Below, piece by piece: positions 1-9,529 of a DNA stretch of 64,000 nucleotides. The DNA comes from Synechococcus sp. KORDI-100 (GTDB lineage: Bacteria > Cyanobacteriota > Cyanobacteriia > PCC-6307 > Cyanobiaceae). The notes beneath the pieces were generated by a model, which ran no database searches, was not told where the DNA came from, and saw only the letters and a list, made by a program, of their open reading frames with translations. The stretch lies in the NCBI RefSeq assembly GCF_000737535.1, contig NZ_CP006269.1, positions 2,232,001-2,296,000 on the forward strand, written 5' to 3'. A program made the position numbers and the translations under genes. The stretch's first letter is position 1; each line of letters begins with the position of its first letter.

Positions 1-195
1 CTGCTTGGCAGCGGCCTTGACCAGACGCTCAGCAAGGTCGGATCGTCCTTCCGCCCGGAGCGATTCGAGCTCGCGCACCAGCAGATCCAGACTGGACTCT
101 CCCTCTGCCGGAGGATGCTGCAGAAATCGCGGCGTCCAGTTCTCTTTGCTGCAGCAGAGCAACAAGGGTTTCCGTCGCAATGCGGTTGATGCCAT
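1..195 (-). CDS. Partial hypothetical protein (N-terminal part, runs off window)
   Basis: An open frame of 65 codons starts at an ATG read on the minus strand and continues past the window edge. The last third, around residues 38-65, is rich in Leu, Glu and Arg and reads like an amphipathic helix (RELESLRAEGRSDLAERL). The first 30 residues contain paired Cys and basic residues. The frame one base away also stays open through the first half and looks protein-like (IATETLVALLQQ), so the start or the frame may be wrong, or a frameshift may be present. It is divergent from the glycosyltransferase gene. No family is recognised. Confidence 0.33.
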   Translation of the reverse strand, partial: MASTALRRKPLLLCCSKENWTPRFLQHPPAEGESSLDLLVRELESLRAEGRSDLAERLVKAAAKQ

Positions 196-275
196 CCCCG
201 ATCCGATCGGAACCGGAGAAAGCGTACGAGCAGGCGGGAGAGCGGTCTTAGCGTGTCAGCCAAGCGCAATGACAG

Positions 276-3206
276 ATGCAACGCGGAGCTGATCGCCTGC
301 AGAGCGCGCTGAACCTCAGCAAGGAGCAGGGCCAGCACGGTCCATTGATCAGGCTTCTGAGGCGTTACCGCCGCGAACAGTTGGACGCGGCAGAGGTCCG
401 CGCGGCACTCAAGCCAAGGCATCCAGACCTCGACCAGCGGTTCCTCCATCCCCAGCTTCTGCCGCCTGAGTTACTTGTCTCTCCTGAGACCTGGACACCC
501 GAAGCAAGCGGACTGCATGGGGAAGCGTTGCTCGCAGCCCATCCATGCCTGACATCCCCTGAACAGTTGATCAGCAGCGGGGTCCTCAATCGCATCCTTC
601 GTGGTGAGATTCCGCTGTACGACGACCTGCCGGCCCTGGCCATCGACGCCTACGCCGCCGAACTGCGTCAGCCGCAACGAGCCCTGTGCCGTCAAAAGCT
701 GTTGAGCGCCTTGGCCCATCTGAGCCTTCATGGGCGGGATGGCTTCCGTCGCGGTGAGGCCGTTGCCGCTTGCCTCGATCTCTACCGTCCTGCCGCCAGG
801 GACCAGGACAGGATCCCCCTGATGTGCACGATCCAGCAACCCTGGCTGGTGGTGATCGATGGTCAACGGGCTGAGGCCTGCCGGATGGGTCGCAGCAGGG
901 GCTGGGACCAGGTCCTGACAGCGCCGATGGACGACCTGGCGAACCTGTTTCAAACCATTGCTGGATTTCACCCTGAAACTCCCGTGAGTTTCTGTCATGT
1001 CAGCGATCAACTTGTGCACGATGCTTTCGATCAGCTGATGCACGCGTGGCATCAACAAGCAGGAATCAGTCTTTGCAGCAGCGATGAATGGATTGCCTGG
1101 AATCCATCGAATCCAAGCCAGTACGGCAATCGTCAGTGCCGTGTCAACGCCCAGATTCCAAGGTTGATGACACGCGGAGGTCTGGGAGGCCTGATCACAA
1201 TTCCCGCTGGCCACCTGAAGACGATCCACTGCCCGCCGTCTGCAAGCTGCATGCACGAACTTGTGCTTGTACTGGCGCTGCAGCTGATGGCTGGACATCA
1301 ACGCAGCGGCCATTGCAGCCAACCCTTGCTGATCCGCTGTCCGAAGCAGAATCCCTCCGTCCTGGATATTGCCTCGCCGGCCGAACGGCAGCTTTTCACT
1401 CCGGAACAAGTGGATGCAATCCATCGGATTTGCACAAAACATGGCCACATCTTTCTTCGGGAAGGAGGGAACCTGGAACCCCATCCCGAGATCCCTGGAT
1501 GCCAGAGATTGATCTATGAGCCTGTCAATCATCCTCTTGTTTCCATCATCATTCCATTCAGGGATCAAGCAACACTGACAGGGCAATGCCTCGCTTCAAT
1601 CAGAGCCAATGCCGGTTCAATCAAATACGAGATTATCCTCGTCAACAATCAAAGCTTAGAGGATAAAACCAACAAATGGGTCAACAATCTGAAGCACATA
1701 GAAGACATCAGAATTATCGACTTTGATTCGGACTTCAACTTTGCGAAGATTAACAATGTCGCCCGAAAAAGCTGCCATGGAGACTACCTGCTGTTTCTAA
1801 ACAACGACATTGTCTTCCAATCACCAGAGGTCCTCAGCCAGTTGATGGCTCCATTCGCATGTCGGAGCGTGGGCGCCGTTGGGAGCCAGCTGCGCTACCC
1901 GGACCACAGCATCCAGCACAACGGCGTTGTTATTGTTCGAGGTGAACGACGCGCACTGCTCGAGCCAGGAAAGACCATCGATCATCCGGCGATTCTGAAT
2001 CGCTTGACTCCTTTACTGGTCGAGGAAGAATTCAGCGCCGCATCAGCAGCATGTCTGATGATCAAAACGGAGATTTTCGATGAACTCAATGGCTTCAACG
2101 AATCCTTTGCAGTAACCTTCAACGATGTTGATTTGTGCTTAAGACTTCGCCAGCTTGGATACAGCGTAATAATCACACCTTATCCCACAATCATTCATTT
2201 TGAGAGCAAGAGCCGAGGCAAAGATCTTCACGGCGAGGATCTAGCACGACAACAAAAGGAGCAAGGATTGTTAAGACAGGAACACACCAATCTCTATCGC
2301 AATGGAGATCCTCTTTACAGCCAGACAATCCATTCTCATTCACGAACATATGGCCTACAAATCGATCGAGAACCAACACCACCCCTCACAAAAGAGCGAA
2401 TTATTCATGCATGGCAAAGAGGGAGAAAACACTCCATACGCAAGAAATCATTACTGTTCTTCGCCCAGTACAGCGCTGACGGAATGATAAGAGATGACAT
2501 TATTCCTCTATTGAAAGCTTATCAACGCCATGCAGATCTTGTGGTGATTGCGGCAACTCCACAACTGGCAGAACAGACGCGTACGCTCAAAAAACTGCAA
2601 TCACTGAGCCAAGTTGTGATCGTCAGGGAAAATGATGGCTACGACTTCGGAAGCTGGATGACAGGCATCAGATTTTGCAGTCAAATGCTTGAGGACTATG
2701 AACAAGTCATCCTCACCAATGACAGTTTATGGGGGCCCATCAGTCCCCTCGGACAGCTTTTTAATCGACTCAATGCCAGCCCTGCTGATGTCGTTGGGCT
2801 GACAGACGATCTGATGTATTCCTACCACCTCCAATCATCATTGATCGCCTTCCGCAAAACGGCATTCACTCACTCCGCATTTGCGGACTTCTGGTCATCC
2901 ATCCATACATGGAGTCAAAAGCGCGATCTTGTCAAACAACAGGAGGTGGGCTTATCGAAGAGGATGATGAGTGCCGGGATGACGCTGGAAAGCCTCTACA
3001 GCAGACACTCAAACGGGAATATTCTTCACTTCTCCTGGCGATCGTTAATTATTGATCAAAACTTTCCATTTCTCAAAGTCAGCTTGCTACGGGACAATCC
3101 GACCCAACAAAACATCGATAATTGGTTTGAACTGATTAATTCAAGAAACCCCAAACTGGCAAGGATCATTCAATGTCAAGTCGAGAAAATAAGTCGAGCA
3201 GACTGA
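276..3206 (+). CDS. Large glycosyltransferase: GT2 domain plus RgpF-like (rhamnan synthesis F) domain
   Basis: The protein has 976 residues and appears to build a surface polysaccharide. Residues 1 to about 415 match no family I recognise. A family 2 glycosyltransferase domain lies at roughly 420-640: it opens with PLVSIIIPF, has an N-N-D nucleotide-sugar/metal motif near residue 510, and carries FNDVDLCLRLRQLGY near 615, which is typical of rhamnosyl and related GT2 enzymes. Residues from about 722 to 960 resemble the RgpF domain (LLFFAQYSADG, ENDGYDFGSW, LTNDSLWGP), which occurs in rhamnose-polysaccharide assembly. The gene converges on a capsule-type export operon 11 bp away, which supports a role in capsule or O-antigen synthesis. 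The sugar specificity cannot be read from sequence. The ATG at 276 is the first in frame. Confidence 0.85.
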   Translation: MQRGADRLQSALNLSKEQGQHGPLIRLLRRYRREQLDAAEVRAALKPRHPDLDQRFLHPQLLPPELLVSPETWTPEASGLHGEALLAAHPCLTSPEQLISSGVLNRILRGEIPLYDDLPALAIDAYAAELRQPQRALCRQKLLSALAHLSLHGRDGFRRGEAVAACLDLYRPAARDQDRIPLMCTIQQPWLVVIDGQRAEACRMGRSRGWDQVLTAPMDDLANLFQTIAGFHPETPVSFCHVSDQLVHDAFDQLMHAWHQQAGISLCSSDEWIAWNPSNPSQYGNRQCRVNAQIPRLMTRGGLGGLITIPAGHLKTIHCPPSASCMHELVLVLALQLMAGHQRSGHCSQPLLIRCPKQNPSVLDIASPAERQLFTPEQVDAIHRICTKHGHIFLREGGNLEPHPEIPGCQRLIYEPVNHPLVSIIIPFRDQATLTGQCLASIRANAGSIKYEIILVNNQSLEDKTNKWVNNLKHIEDIRIIDFDSDFNFAKINNVARKSCHGDYLLFLNNDIVFQSPEVLSQLMAPFACRSVGAVGSQLRYPDHSIQHNGVVIVRGERRALLEPGKTIDHPAILNRLTPLLVEEEFSAASAACLMIKTEIFDELNGFNESFAVTFNDVDLCLRLRQLGYSVIITPYPTIIHFESKSRGKDLHGEDLARQQKEQGLLRQEHTNLYRNGDPLYSQTIHSHSRTYGLQIDREPTPPLTKERIIHAWQRGRKHSIRKKSLLFFAQYSADGMIRDDIIPLLKAYQRHADLVVIAATPQLAEQTRTLKKLQSLSQVVIVRENDGYDFGSWMTGIRFCSQMLEDYEQVILTNDSLWGPISPLGQLFNRLNASPADVVGLTDDLMYSYHLQSSLIAFRKTAFTHSAFADFWSSIHTWSQKRDLVKQQEVGLSKRMMSAGMTLESLYSRHSNGNILHFSWRSLIIDQNFPFLKVSLLRDNPTQQNIDNWFELINSRNPKLARIIQCQVEKISRAD

Positions 3207-3217
3207 AAATCGATAGA

Positions 3218-4474
3218 TTACTGCTTCTTCATTGCAGCAACAACAAAACCACCAACAGCCCAACCAACAACGACAATCCCTATCGATGCCAGGAAGAATT
3301 GCCAACGCCAGTTCATATCCTCTGAGGTGGGCAATTGTGGCTTGCTGAGCATCACAATGAATTTTGCTTGTCTCTGGCTTTCACGGCGACTGTTATCAAC
3401 CGCAAGCCGGGCTGCTTCCAAGGCCGTGGTGGCGAACTCAACATCAGCCTTGAGGGATTCTGCCTGAGAGGTCAATTTATTGAGATCTCGGCCATTTGCA
3501 CCGACTGCCTTTTGCCTCTCTTCACGAATTTGCCGCTCCAACTCCTGCACTTGATCTGCAACATACGCGACCTCTGGAGACGAGGGGTCAATGTAGCGAC
3601 GCTTAAGAGTTGCCAGTTCAACTTTTAAATCAACAAGATTCGATTCAAGCTGCGCAATAAATGAAGATGTTGTTTGTTGTTCAACCTCCGGGCTCAGCTG
3701 ACCATATTGATCCTGAAAATCCTGTAATTTCTGCTTGGCTTTCTTCAACTCTTCTTGGGATATTTGCAACTCCTTCTGTGCAAACTCCTGTTGATCAGCA
3801 CTGATTGACTGGTTAACCTCGTTGACAAACTTCTGGGACTGTCTGAGGAGTGATTCGTTAAGCGCGAGAGCCTGCTCTGGCTGAAAACCATGGGTCCTGA
3901 GGACGATCGATCCACTCAAAGGTTGAGGTTGAACGCTGAGTTGCCTCCTGAAAAAGTCAACTTGCTGATTAAAGTCACTATTGGCGGGCAATCCTGCCCA
4001 TAGATCTGGGCGCTCGGGTGCATACAGCATTTCGAGTTGCCGCATCTCCGGGTAGATTTTCTTTTTAATATCAGGTGATGCCAGATAAACTTTTAGATAT
4101 TGACCATCAAGCAAAGAGTTAATCGCCTGAGGAACAGCCGTGCCAGCACCAAGGATTGTGTTGGCGGTGTTATTCATCGGCGTCGGCTGCTGAACGACAA
4201 ATTCAGACACCGATGTATAACGTGTTCGACCAATATTGAATGAGTAAATTGCCGATAGGCCAATAAATCCAAGAACAGCGGTGCGCGGAGTAAAAATCCC
4301 TTTAAGGACTCTTAGAGCACGCTGACGCCACGTATCTTCCAGTTGAAGATTTGATGCAGCGTCCTGAATAATTGATTTTGGGAAAAGTAATGAGGAAGGT
4401 GATGCCCCATCCTCAATCGGCCTTGGGAGAGGAGAATCGGAAGGACTCTGATTGGGCGGTATTGATTTAGTCAT
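3218..4474 (-). CDS. Capsule polysaccharide export inner-membrane protein (KpsE/BexC/CtrB-like)
   Basis: This is a polysaccharide co-polymerase/adaptor of 418 residues. It has a membrane segment near residues 90-108 (TAVLGFIGLSAIYSF), a long periplasmic region with coiled-coil stretches at about 205-345 (repeated Q/E/K heptads such as EELKKAKQKLQDFQDQYG), and a second membrane segment close to the C-terminus (ASIGIVVVGWAVGGF). This two-helix, coiled-coil plan is that of KpsE/BexC proteins, which link an ABC exporter to the outer-membrane channel. Its start overlaps the stop of the permease gene by 8 bp, so the two are translationally coupled. The N-terminal 80 residues are cytoplasmic, Pro/Ser-rich and probably disordered. 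It is the last gene of the export operon. Confidence 0.85.
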   Translation of the reverse strand: MTKSIPPNQSPSDSPLPRPIEDGASPSSLLFPKSIIQDAASNLQLEDTWRQRALRVLKGIFTPRTAVLGFIGLSAIYSFNIGRTRYTSVSEFVVQQPTPMNNTANTILGAGTAVPQAINSLLDGQYLKVYLASPDIKKKIYPEMRQLEMLYAPERPDLWAGLPANSDFNQQVDFFRRQLSVQPQPLSGSIVLRTHGFQPEQALALNESLLRQSQKFVNEVNQSISADQQEFAQKELQISQEELKKAKQKLQDFQDQYGQLSPEVEQQTTSSFIAQLESNLVDLKVELATLKRRYIDPSSPEVAYVADQVQELERQIREERQKAVGANGRDLNKLTSQAESLKADVEFATTALEAARLAVDNSRRESQRQAKFIVMLSKPQLPTSEDMNWRWQFFLASIGIVVVGWAVGGFVVAAMKKQ

Positions 4475-5315
4475 CGCTGCTGATCAGCAACATGGACTCG
4501 TTCACCCTGTACAAGATCAGAGCAAAACTAGCACATGCCAACGAGCAGATCAGCAGATATTGAAACGAGATGGCGGGGGTGGGATAGGAATCATTGATCG
4601 AAAATCGGAATAGCTCAACACCATGGAGAATCGGATTCCAAGTGATCAAGGGCCTGACTTGAGGAGCTAATTCAAACGTTGCAAAAAAGATGCCCGACGT
4701 CCAGATAATCAGGCGCTGTAATATCCGTTTAACAATTCTCTTCAAAGCTGGGACGAATTGGCCCACAAATGTGATACAGACACCAAATCCAACAGCCATG
4801 ATGACTGTGAGCAAATAGACGCTGATTGCCAATCCAGGGCGATCAAACTGGAATGTCCACCTGATACACCAACTCAGGATCAACGTGATGACTGACATCG
4901 AAGCCAGAGCCCGAACATCATTCAGTGCCGATGCCAGAAGAATATCAAGCGGCTTCACACGCATGTAGAACAGTGGGGCTTTCAACTTGAGCCCGTTGAT
5001 TGATTTCAAGGCCACAGTCCTAAACAGGAAGACAAGTGAGAGGCCTGTTACAAGAAACGTGAACGGATCAAAATAAAGATCAGCACTGACGGTTGTTAAA
5101 TCAACGCTGAGAACGCTTGAACCACTGATGAGATATTTAAGACCAACACGAATGATCAACAAAAACAGCAACATCTGAAGGGGCTGAATCAATGCCTCCC
5201 AAGCACCAAAAGGGCTGTCAGCGGCCCTGCGCTCTCTTTCGTAAACAGAAATCGCCAAAATCACAGCAAGCTGAGATTGCAATTTTGAAATTAACGTCCT
5301 TAAAAATTCGAGCAT
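4467..5315 (-). CDS. ABC-2 type polysaccharide export permease (KpsM/BexB/CtrC-like)
   Basis: A 282-residue membrane protein with about six hydrophobic segments. The amphipathic N-terminus ends in RERRAADSPFGAWEALIQP, a pattern typical of KpsM-family permeases just before the first helix. Membrane segments fall at roughly 45-65, 85-105, 135-160, 165-185, 205-225 and 255-275. It should form the translocation pore for lipid-linked capsule polysaccharide. It lies between the ATP-binding-like gene (5 bp upstream) and the KpsE-like gene (8-bp overlap). The permease shows no sign of decay, in contrast to its neighbouring ATPase-like subunit. Confidence 0.85.
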   Translation of the reverse strand: MLEFLRTLISKLQSQLAVILAISVYERERRAADSPFGAWEALIQPLQMLLFLLIIRVGLKYLISGSSVLSVDLTTVSADLYFDPFTFLVTGLSLVFLFRTVALKSINGLKLKAPLFYMRVKPLDILLASALNDVRALASMSVITLILSWCIRWTFQFDRPGLAISVYLLTVIMAVGFGVCITFVGQFVPALKRIVKRILQRLIIWTSGIFFATFELAPQVRPLITWNPILHGVELFRFSINDSYPTPAISFQYLLICSLACASFALILYRVNESMLLISSDD

Positions 5316-5320
5316 GATCG

Positions 5321-6118
5321 TTAAATGATTTCGAGGAATTCTGTCTCACTGTCTTCGTTATTGAGACTCGCAGAAAACACGCTCTCGTCAATCGCGTCAT
5401 CATCCTCAATGCCATCGGCTTGAGATCCAGATGATTTCATCCAAACAAGACAGTCTTCCAGACTTCCTTCAAATATTTTCTGTCCCGATGGTCCGATTGC
5501 AAGACCACGATCACAATAGTCCCTCAGAAATCTCTTATTACCGCTGGTCGTGATCAGCGTCTGATTTTGAATTCTTGCCTCAAAAACAGTTTTCATATAT
5601 TGAATCAATTGATCCTTTTCATTACCCATTAAAAACTGGGCTGAGGGGACGAGAAAAACATCAAACGAGAACGCAAGAGCAACAACCATATAAAAGACTT
5701 TTTGATCTTTAGATTTCAGATCTTTAAGACGAGCACGAGGGGACAACTCTGCACAATCCAGAAATGTTCTCAAGAACTTTTCTAAATTCAAAGGAGCAAG
5801 CCTGTCTTCATACAGTGAACCAAGAAAACGCATGTTTTGAAGAAGTGTCAGCTTCCCATCGAGTCCGCCCTTCAATCCCAATGGCCAGCTGACCACTCCC
5901 TGCTGAGTCACGCAACCGGAAACAGGCTGTACCAATCCATAAATACTGCCAAGCAACTCATCACGAATTCTTCGGTTATCGCAAAGAATCGCGGTACGCT
6001 CTCCCACGTGAAATGTTCTATTAATTGGGGTTGTATTGAGTGTCTTTTCTTTCCGATTGAAACGCAGAACCAAATCCTCAAGCTTGAGGGTCACTGCATG
6101 GGGTGCGGCGACATTCAA
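5321..6118 (-). CDS. KpsT-like ABC ATP-binding protein with all catalytic motifs lost
   Basis: The fold outline matches KpsT/BexA ATP-binding subunits: the segment SWPLGLKGGLDGKLTLLQN at 78-96 corresponds to the KpsT SWP-GL-GG-F-G-LTG-EN stretch, and the total of 265 residues is near normal size. However, the Walker A loop (GxxGxGKS/T) is replaced by CDNRRIRDE at 46-54. The signature loop (SSGM-R) is replaced by LKSKDQK around 134-140. The Walker B and catalytic Glu (VDE) are replaced by LVPSA at 156-160, and the switch His (SHS) by TSG at 191-193. The frame is intact and full length, so this is not ordinary pseudogene decay. An acidic tail (about 235-265) is unusual. It is first in the operon with the permease and the KpsE-like protein. 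It probably cannot hydrolyse ATP and may be a structural half-site partner for another KpsT. Confidence 0.8.
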   Translation of the reverse strand: MNVAAPHAVTLKLEDLVLRFNRKEKTLNTTPINRTFHVGERTAILCDNRRIRDELLGSIYGLVQPVSGCVTQQGVVSWPLGLKGGLDGKLTLLQNMRFLGSLYEDRLAPLNLEKFLRTFLDCAELSPRARLKDLKSKDQKVFYMVVALAFSFDVFLVPSAQFLMGNEKDQLIQYMKTVFEARIQNQTLITTSGNKRFLRDYCDRGLAIGPSGQKIFEGSLEDCLVWMKSSGSQADGIEDDDAIDESVFSASLNNEDSETEFLEII

Positions 6119-6231
6119 AGCCTGGAAGAAGAAACTGCCCAGAAGCTTACCACCAAAGCATCTATTTGAAGCGAATACAATCGCATTCCATCAAAAAGTG
6201 GGATTCAAATCAACTCTATAAGGGCAGAATT

Positions 6232-6741
6232 TCATCGTCTCTGCATCACGGCTTTTCGCAATCTCTTTTGGCATCGACGTTCCAATCTGGCAAACACAAG
6301 CTGCAAGGACTTTCGACCGATGGAAAGAATCATCGCGTCGGGCAGGATGAACAATGCCTGGCGACTGGCCAGAGCCAATTCTGCACTGGCACTGGCTCTG
6401 ATCAGCGATTCGAATGGCGTCAGTGTGGCTCTGCATTCAAAGCTCACTGCTTTTTGAACGCCACCAAGGCCGTGAATCTCACAACGCTCAAATTCAATCT
6501 GAAGTGCCTGCCCCGTCCAGACAGCGGCAAAGACAACCTCAGGTTGAAGATTGAAACTCAGAATTCTGTAGGGGCTTGATTGGTAACGGAAGCGATGTCC
6601 GGGTAACGATGTCAGCTTCTTGCGATCCAGCAAAGCCTCCATGGTTGCCTGTGGATCCGACAGCAGATCCACCAGCGTTCGCCGGTCAGCTGAACGGATC
6701 GAAACCTCACAGACATGCGTGTCTGCACAGCGCAGCGTCAT
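6232..6741 (-). CDS. DUF1997 family protein
   Basis: A soluble 169-residue protein resembling the DUF1997 family, which is found in cyanobacteria and plant plastids and has no established function. The recognisable part is the pattern FRYQSSPYRILSFNLQPEV near residues 51-69, followed by an alternating hydrophobic beta-rich region and a basic C-terminal helix (RRCQKRLRKAVMQRR). Its ATG overlaps the stop of the upstream helicase gene by 4 bp, so the two are coupled. The basic tail could bind nucleic acid or membrane, which is only a guess. Confidence 0.7.
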   Translation of the reverse strand: MTLRCADTHVCEVSIRSADRRTLVDLLSDPQATMEALLDRKKLTSLPGHRFRYQSSPYRILSFNLQPEVVFAAVWTGQALQIEFERCEIHGLGGVQKAVSFECRATLTPFESLIRASASAELALASRQALFILPDAMILSIGRKSLQLVFARLERRCQKRLRKAVMQRR

Positions 6742-9509
6742 GCCGCTCTCTCAGTCGCTGGATTGAGCCCAGACGATTCCTTGAGCAGATCCGGTGATTC
6801 ACAGACCGGAAAGCGATTGATCGCCTTGAGAGCAAGGCGTGCATTCGAGCGCAGCTGCTCGCTGATGGCCTCGCAGAACGGCACCTGAGCGAGAAGATCC
6901 ACCGTGCGACGCATGATCCGCACCACATCGCCCTCATCCAGAGATGTGTTGGCAATCAGATCGGTCCAGGCTGTCCCCCTGGCCCAGGCGTCCACCAAAC
7001 CCATCAGTTCCGGTTCCCACCAGGCCGGCACCACAACGTTCAGGCGTTCCTGCGTACGCAGCAGCTCGCGGCGGACACCGGAGAGATCGTGAAGCGCCTC
7101 CTCAGCCGCAGGTGGCGGCGGAAAACCGCTCCAGAGATCAGGCCGATTCACCTCCGTGCTGATGGCTTCAAACACAGCCGCAAGTTCAGCAGGCTGAAGC
7201 TCATCGAGGTGACCGCTCATCAACGCCAAACCAAGCCACAGCTCGTTGTCACCGCGCAGGGCAGCGACGGTGCGACCGATTTCCGTCGGTTCAAGCTCAA
7301 CCAGACAGCCGAACTGCTGCAGGATCTCAAGCAGGGAAAGGAAGGTCTCCCAGTGCCGGTTGGCACGGTGATGAAGAAGCCGCTGGCGTTCCTCGATTTC
7401 CTCCTCCAGCTCCTCCATTCGCCGACGGTGCTTCTTGAGCTGCTTGCGGTCTCCCCAGCGATGGGCTGGATGCAGGTCTTGCTCCTGCTCGAGCGTCTGG
7501 ACGAGCCTGGCCTGGGTGAGCACCTCGCCGGCCAGGTCGTACTGGGGGGTTGTCATGTCGTGACGACCGGCCATGTGCGCCACCGCCAACGCCAGTGCTC
7601 CACTGAGCTGATCGCCGTGACGCAGTTCACCGGAGCGCTGGAGATCCGGCGCCACAACGCTGTCCACCTGCAGACAGCTGAGCTCGGCGTGGAGACTGAC
7701 GACAGAATGGCAGGGAACCAGCATCCAGAGGTTGTCATCCGTCAGGCAGAGCAGCAGCGGAAACTGGCCAGGTCCGTTCACTTTCTCCACGATCACGGCT
7801 GGAGTGACCCGTCCGCGCAACTGGGGAGACTTGAGGCTCACCAGGGTTCCCGAGCTGGCGAACTGGAGTGCCAGCGTGAGTTCGTTGGCCAGGGTCTCCT
7901 CGGCCTGCTGCTGGAGGATGCGCAGCAGGCGCCTCTCCTCCCGCAGCCTGCCGCGGAGTTTTTCGTAATCCTCAAAGTCCTCCCAGGGCACATCGCCAGC
8001 GACCCCTTCCAGCTGACCGAGTTGCAACCGCAGCTGCGACAGGGTTGATTCCTCCTCCACCAGATCCAGGCTGGCCAGGTAGCGACCGAAGCTTCGTTCC
8101 ACCAGCTCCCGTGCCTTCTCGAGATCGTGACGCTGCAGCAGATTCAGCACCATGCCGTAACTGGGCGTGAACTGACTGACCAGCGGATCAGCCGGACTGG
8201 TCGCAAGCTGCCCGGCCTCACGGACGCCTTCAAAGCGGCTTTGCACCGTCACGACATAACCGCGTGAATCAAGACCGCGGCGGCCGGCCCGGCCAGCCAT
8301 CTGCAGAAACTCGCTGCCCATCAGAGGCCGGTGGCCCCGCTCCGTGCGCTTGGAAAGAGCAGCGATCACCGTGCTGCGGGCCGGCATGTTGATCCCAGCC
8401 GCCAGGGTTTCGGTGGCGAACACCACCTTGACGAGTCCCTGCTGGAACAGCTCCTCAATCAATTCCTTCCAGGCCGGCAGGACTCCGGCATGGTGAGCGG
8501 CGATCCCCCGCAGCAGAGCATCTGCATGGAGGCCGTCGCGGACAGCTTCCGGATTCACCTCGCTGTAAGACGTCAGGCGCTCGCGGATGCGCGCCTGTTC
8601 CTTCGGGCTCACCAGACACTGAACACCGAGATCCCTCACAGCCTTGTCACAACCCCGACGGCTGAAAATGAAATAGATCGCCGGGAGCATGGATCGCTCC
8701 GCCATCTGAGCCACCACAAAACTGATTGGCGGGGGCTCTGGCTGCGGGGGTTTCGGGGAACGGCCCCTGCGTTTGTTTCCCTTGGGTGCTCGCCAGACCT
8801 TGCAGTTTGGGTGCAGTCCTGTGCCTTGTTCATTCAGCAGGGGATGAAGCCCCTTGGCACTGCAGAAACTGAACTGAAGCGGTACCGGTCGGTAGTCGCT
8901 GTGCACCAGTTGTGTAGGCCCGTGGACCTTCTCGATCCAGTCGGTGAGCTGGCCTGCATTGGCCACCGTGGCCGACAGGGCCACCAGCTGAACAGGAGGC
9001 GGACAGTGAATGATCGATTCCTCCCAGACCGTTCCCCGCTGGGAGTCGTTCATGTAGTGGCATTCATCAAGGACGACAGCCTCCACATCCGCTAGTGGGT
9101 CGTCATGCTCATCAGCCTCCGCATAGAGCATGTTGCGGAAGATCTCCGTCGTCATCACGACGATCGAAGCCTCGCGGTTCAAGCTGAGATCGCCGGTCAT
9201 CAGACCAACGTTCTGATCACCGAACTGTTGGCGAAAATCCCGCAGCTTCTGGTTGGAGAGAGCCTTGAGAGGTGTGGTGTAGAAGACTTTCTGGCCATGT
9301 GCCAGGGCGCGATGAATGGCGTATTCGCCCACAAGGGTTTTGCCGGAACCAGTCGGAGCACTGACAACAACGGAGTGGCCCTGATTCAGGGCATCGATCG
9401 CCTCCAGCTGGAAGTCATCTAGAGGAAACCCGAAGACCGCGGCAGGATCCAGCGGGGCTGACCCATCGGCGCCTGGTTCAGTCATCGCCGCCGGCGCCTT
9501 AGGTCCCAT
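6738..9509 (-). CDS. Ski2/Mtr4-like DEAD/DExH-box RNA helicase
   Basis: A 923-residue superfamily 2 helicase. Motif I is APTGSGKT near residue 50-57, motif II is DECH near 148, motif III is SAT near 179, and motif VI is QMAGRAGRRGL near 415. The arrangement with a long insert after the first RecA domain and a C-terminal helical (DSHCT-like) region fits the Ski2/Mtr4 family found in all cyanobacteria, where it is thought to act in RNA metabolism. It heads a two-gene unit with the DUF1997 protein. The ATG at 9509 was chosen because the residues PLDPAAVFGFPLDDFQLEAI that follow are the conserved start of domain 1. Confidence 0.92.
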   Translation of the reverse strand: MGPKAPAAMTEPGADGSAPLDPAAVFGFPLDDFQLEAIDALNQGHSVVVSAPTGSGKTLVGEYAIHRALAHGQKVFYTTPLKALSNQKLRDFRQQFGDQNVGLMTGDLSLNREASIVVMTTEIFRNMLYAEADEHDDPLADVEAVVLDECHYMNDSQRGTVWEESIIHCPPPVQLVALSATVANAGQLTDWIEKVHGPTQLVHSDYRPVPLQFSFCSAKGLHPLLNEQGTGLHPNCKVWRAPKGNKRRGRSPKPPQPEPPPISFVVAQMAERSMLPAIYFIFSRRGCDKAVRDLGVQCLVSPKEQARIRERLTSYSEVNPEAVRDGLHADALLRGIAAHHAGVLPAWKELIEELFQQGLVKVVFATETLAAGINMPARSTVIAALSKRTERGHRPLMGSEFLQMAGRAGRRGLDSRGYVVTVQSRFEGVREAGQLATSPADPLVSQFTPSYGMVLNLLQRHDLEKARELVERSFGRYLASLDLVEEESTLSQLRLQLGQLEGVAGDVPWEDFEDYEKLRGRLREERRLLRILQQQAEETLANELTLALQFASSGTLVSLKSPQLRGRVTPAVIVEKVNGPGQFPLLLCLTDDNLWMLVPCHSVVSLHAELSCLQVDSVVAPDLQRSGELRHGDQLSGALALAVAHMAGRHDMTTPQYDLAGEVLTQARLVQTLEQEQDLHPAHRWGDRKQLKKHRRRMEELEEEIEERQRLLHHRANRHWETFLSLLEILQQFGCLVELEPTEIGRTVAALRGDNELWLGLALMSGHLDELQPAELAAVFEAISTEVNRPDLWSGFPPPPAAEEALHDLSGVRRELLRTQERLNVVVPAWWEPELMGLVDAWARGTAWTDLIANTSLDEGDVVRIMRRTVDLLAQVPFCEAISEQLRSNARLALKAINRFPVCESPDLLKESSGLNPATERAA

Positions 9510-9529
9510 AGGTAAATCCTACGAAGGCA

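Noticed and set aside
5..292. Plus-strand frame of 95 codons at the window start
   Set aside because: Arg/Ser-rich composition typical of antisense translation; the minus-strand frame there is more protein-like.
471..1586. Long minus-strand frame within the glycosyltransferase gene
   Set aside because: It is fully antisense to a recognised enzyme domain, has no motif and has shadow-like Gln/His/Cys composition.
7089..8048. 319-codon plus-strand frame across the helicase gene
   Set aside because: Antisense to conserved helicase sequence; the residues are Gln/Leu/Arg/Glu shadows without any domain.
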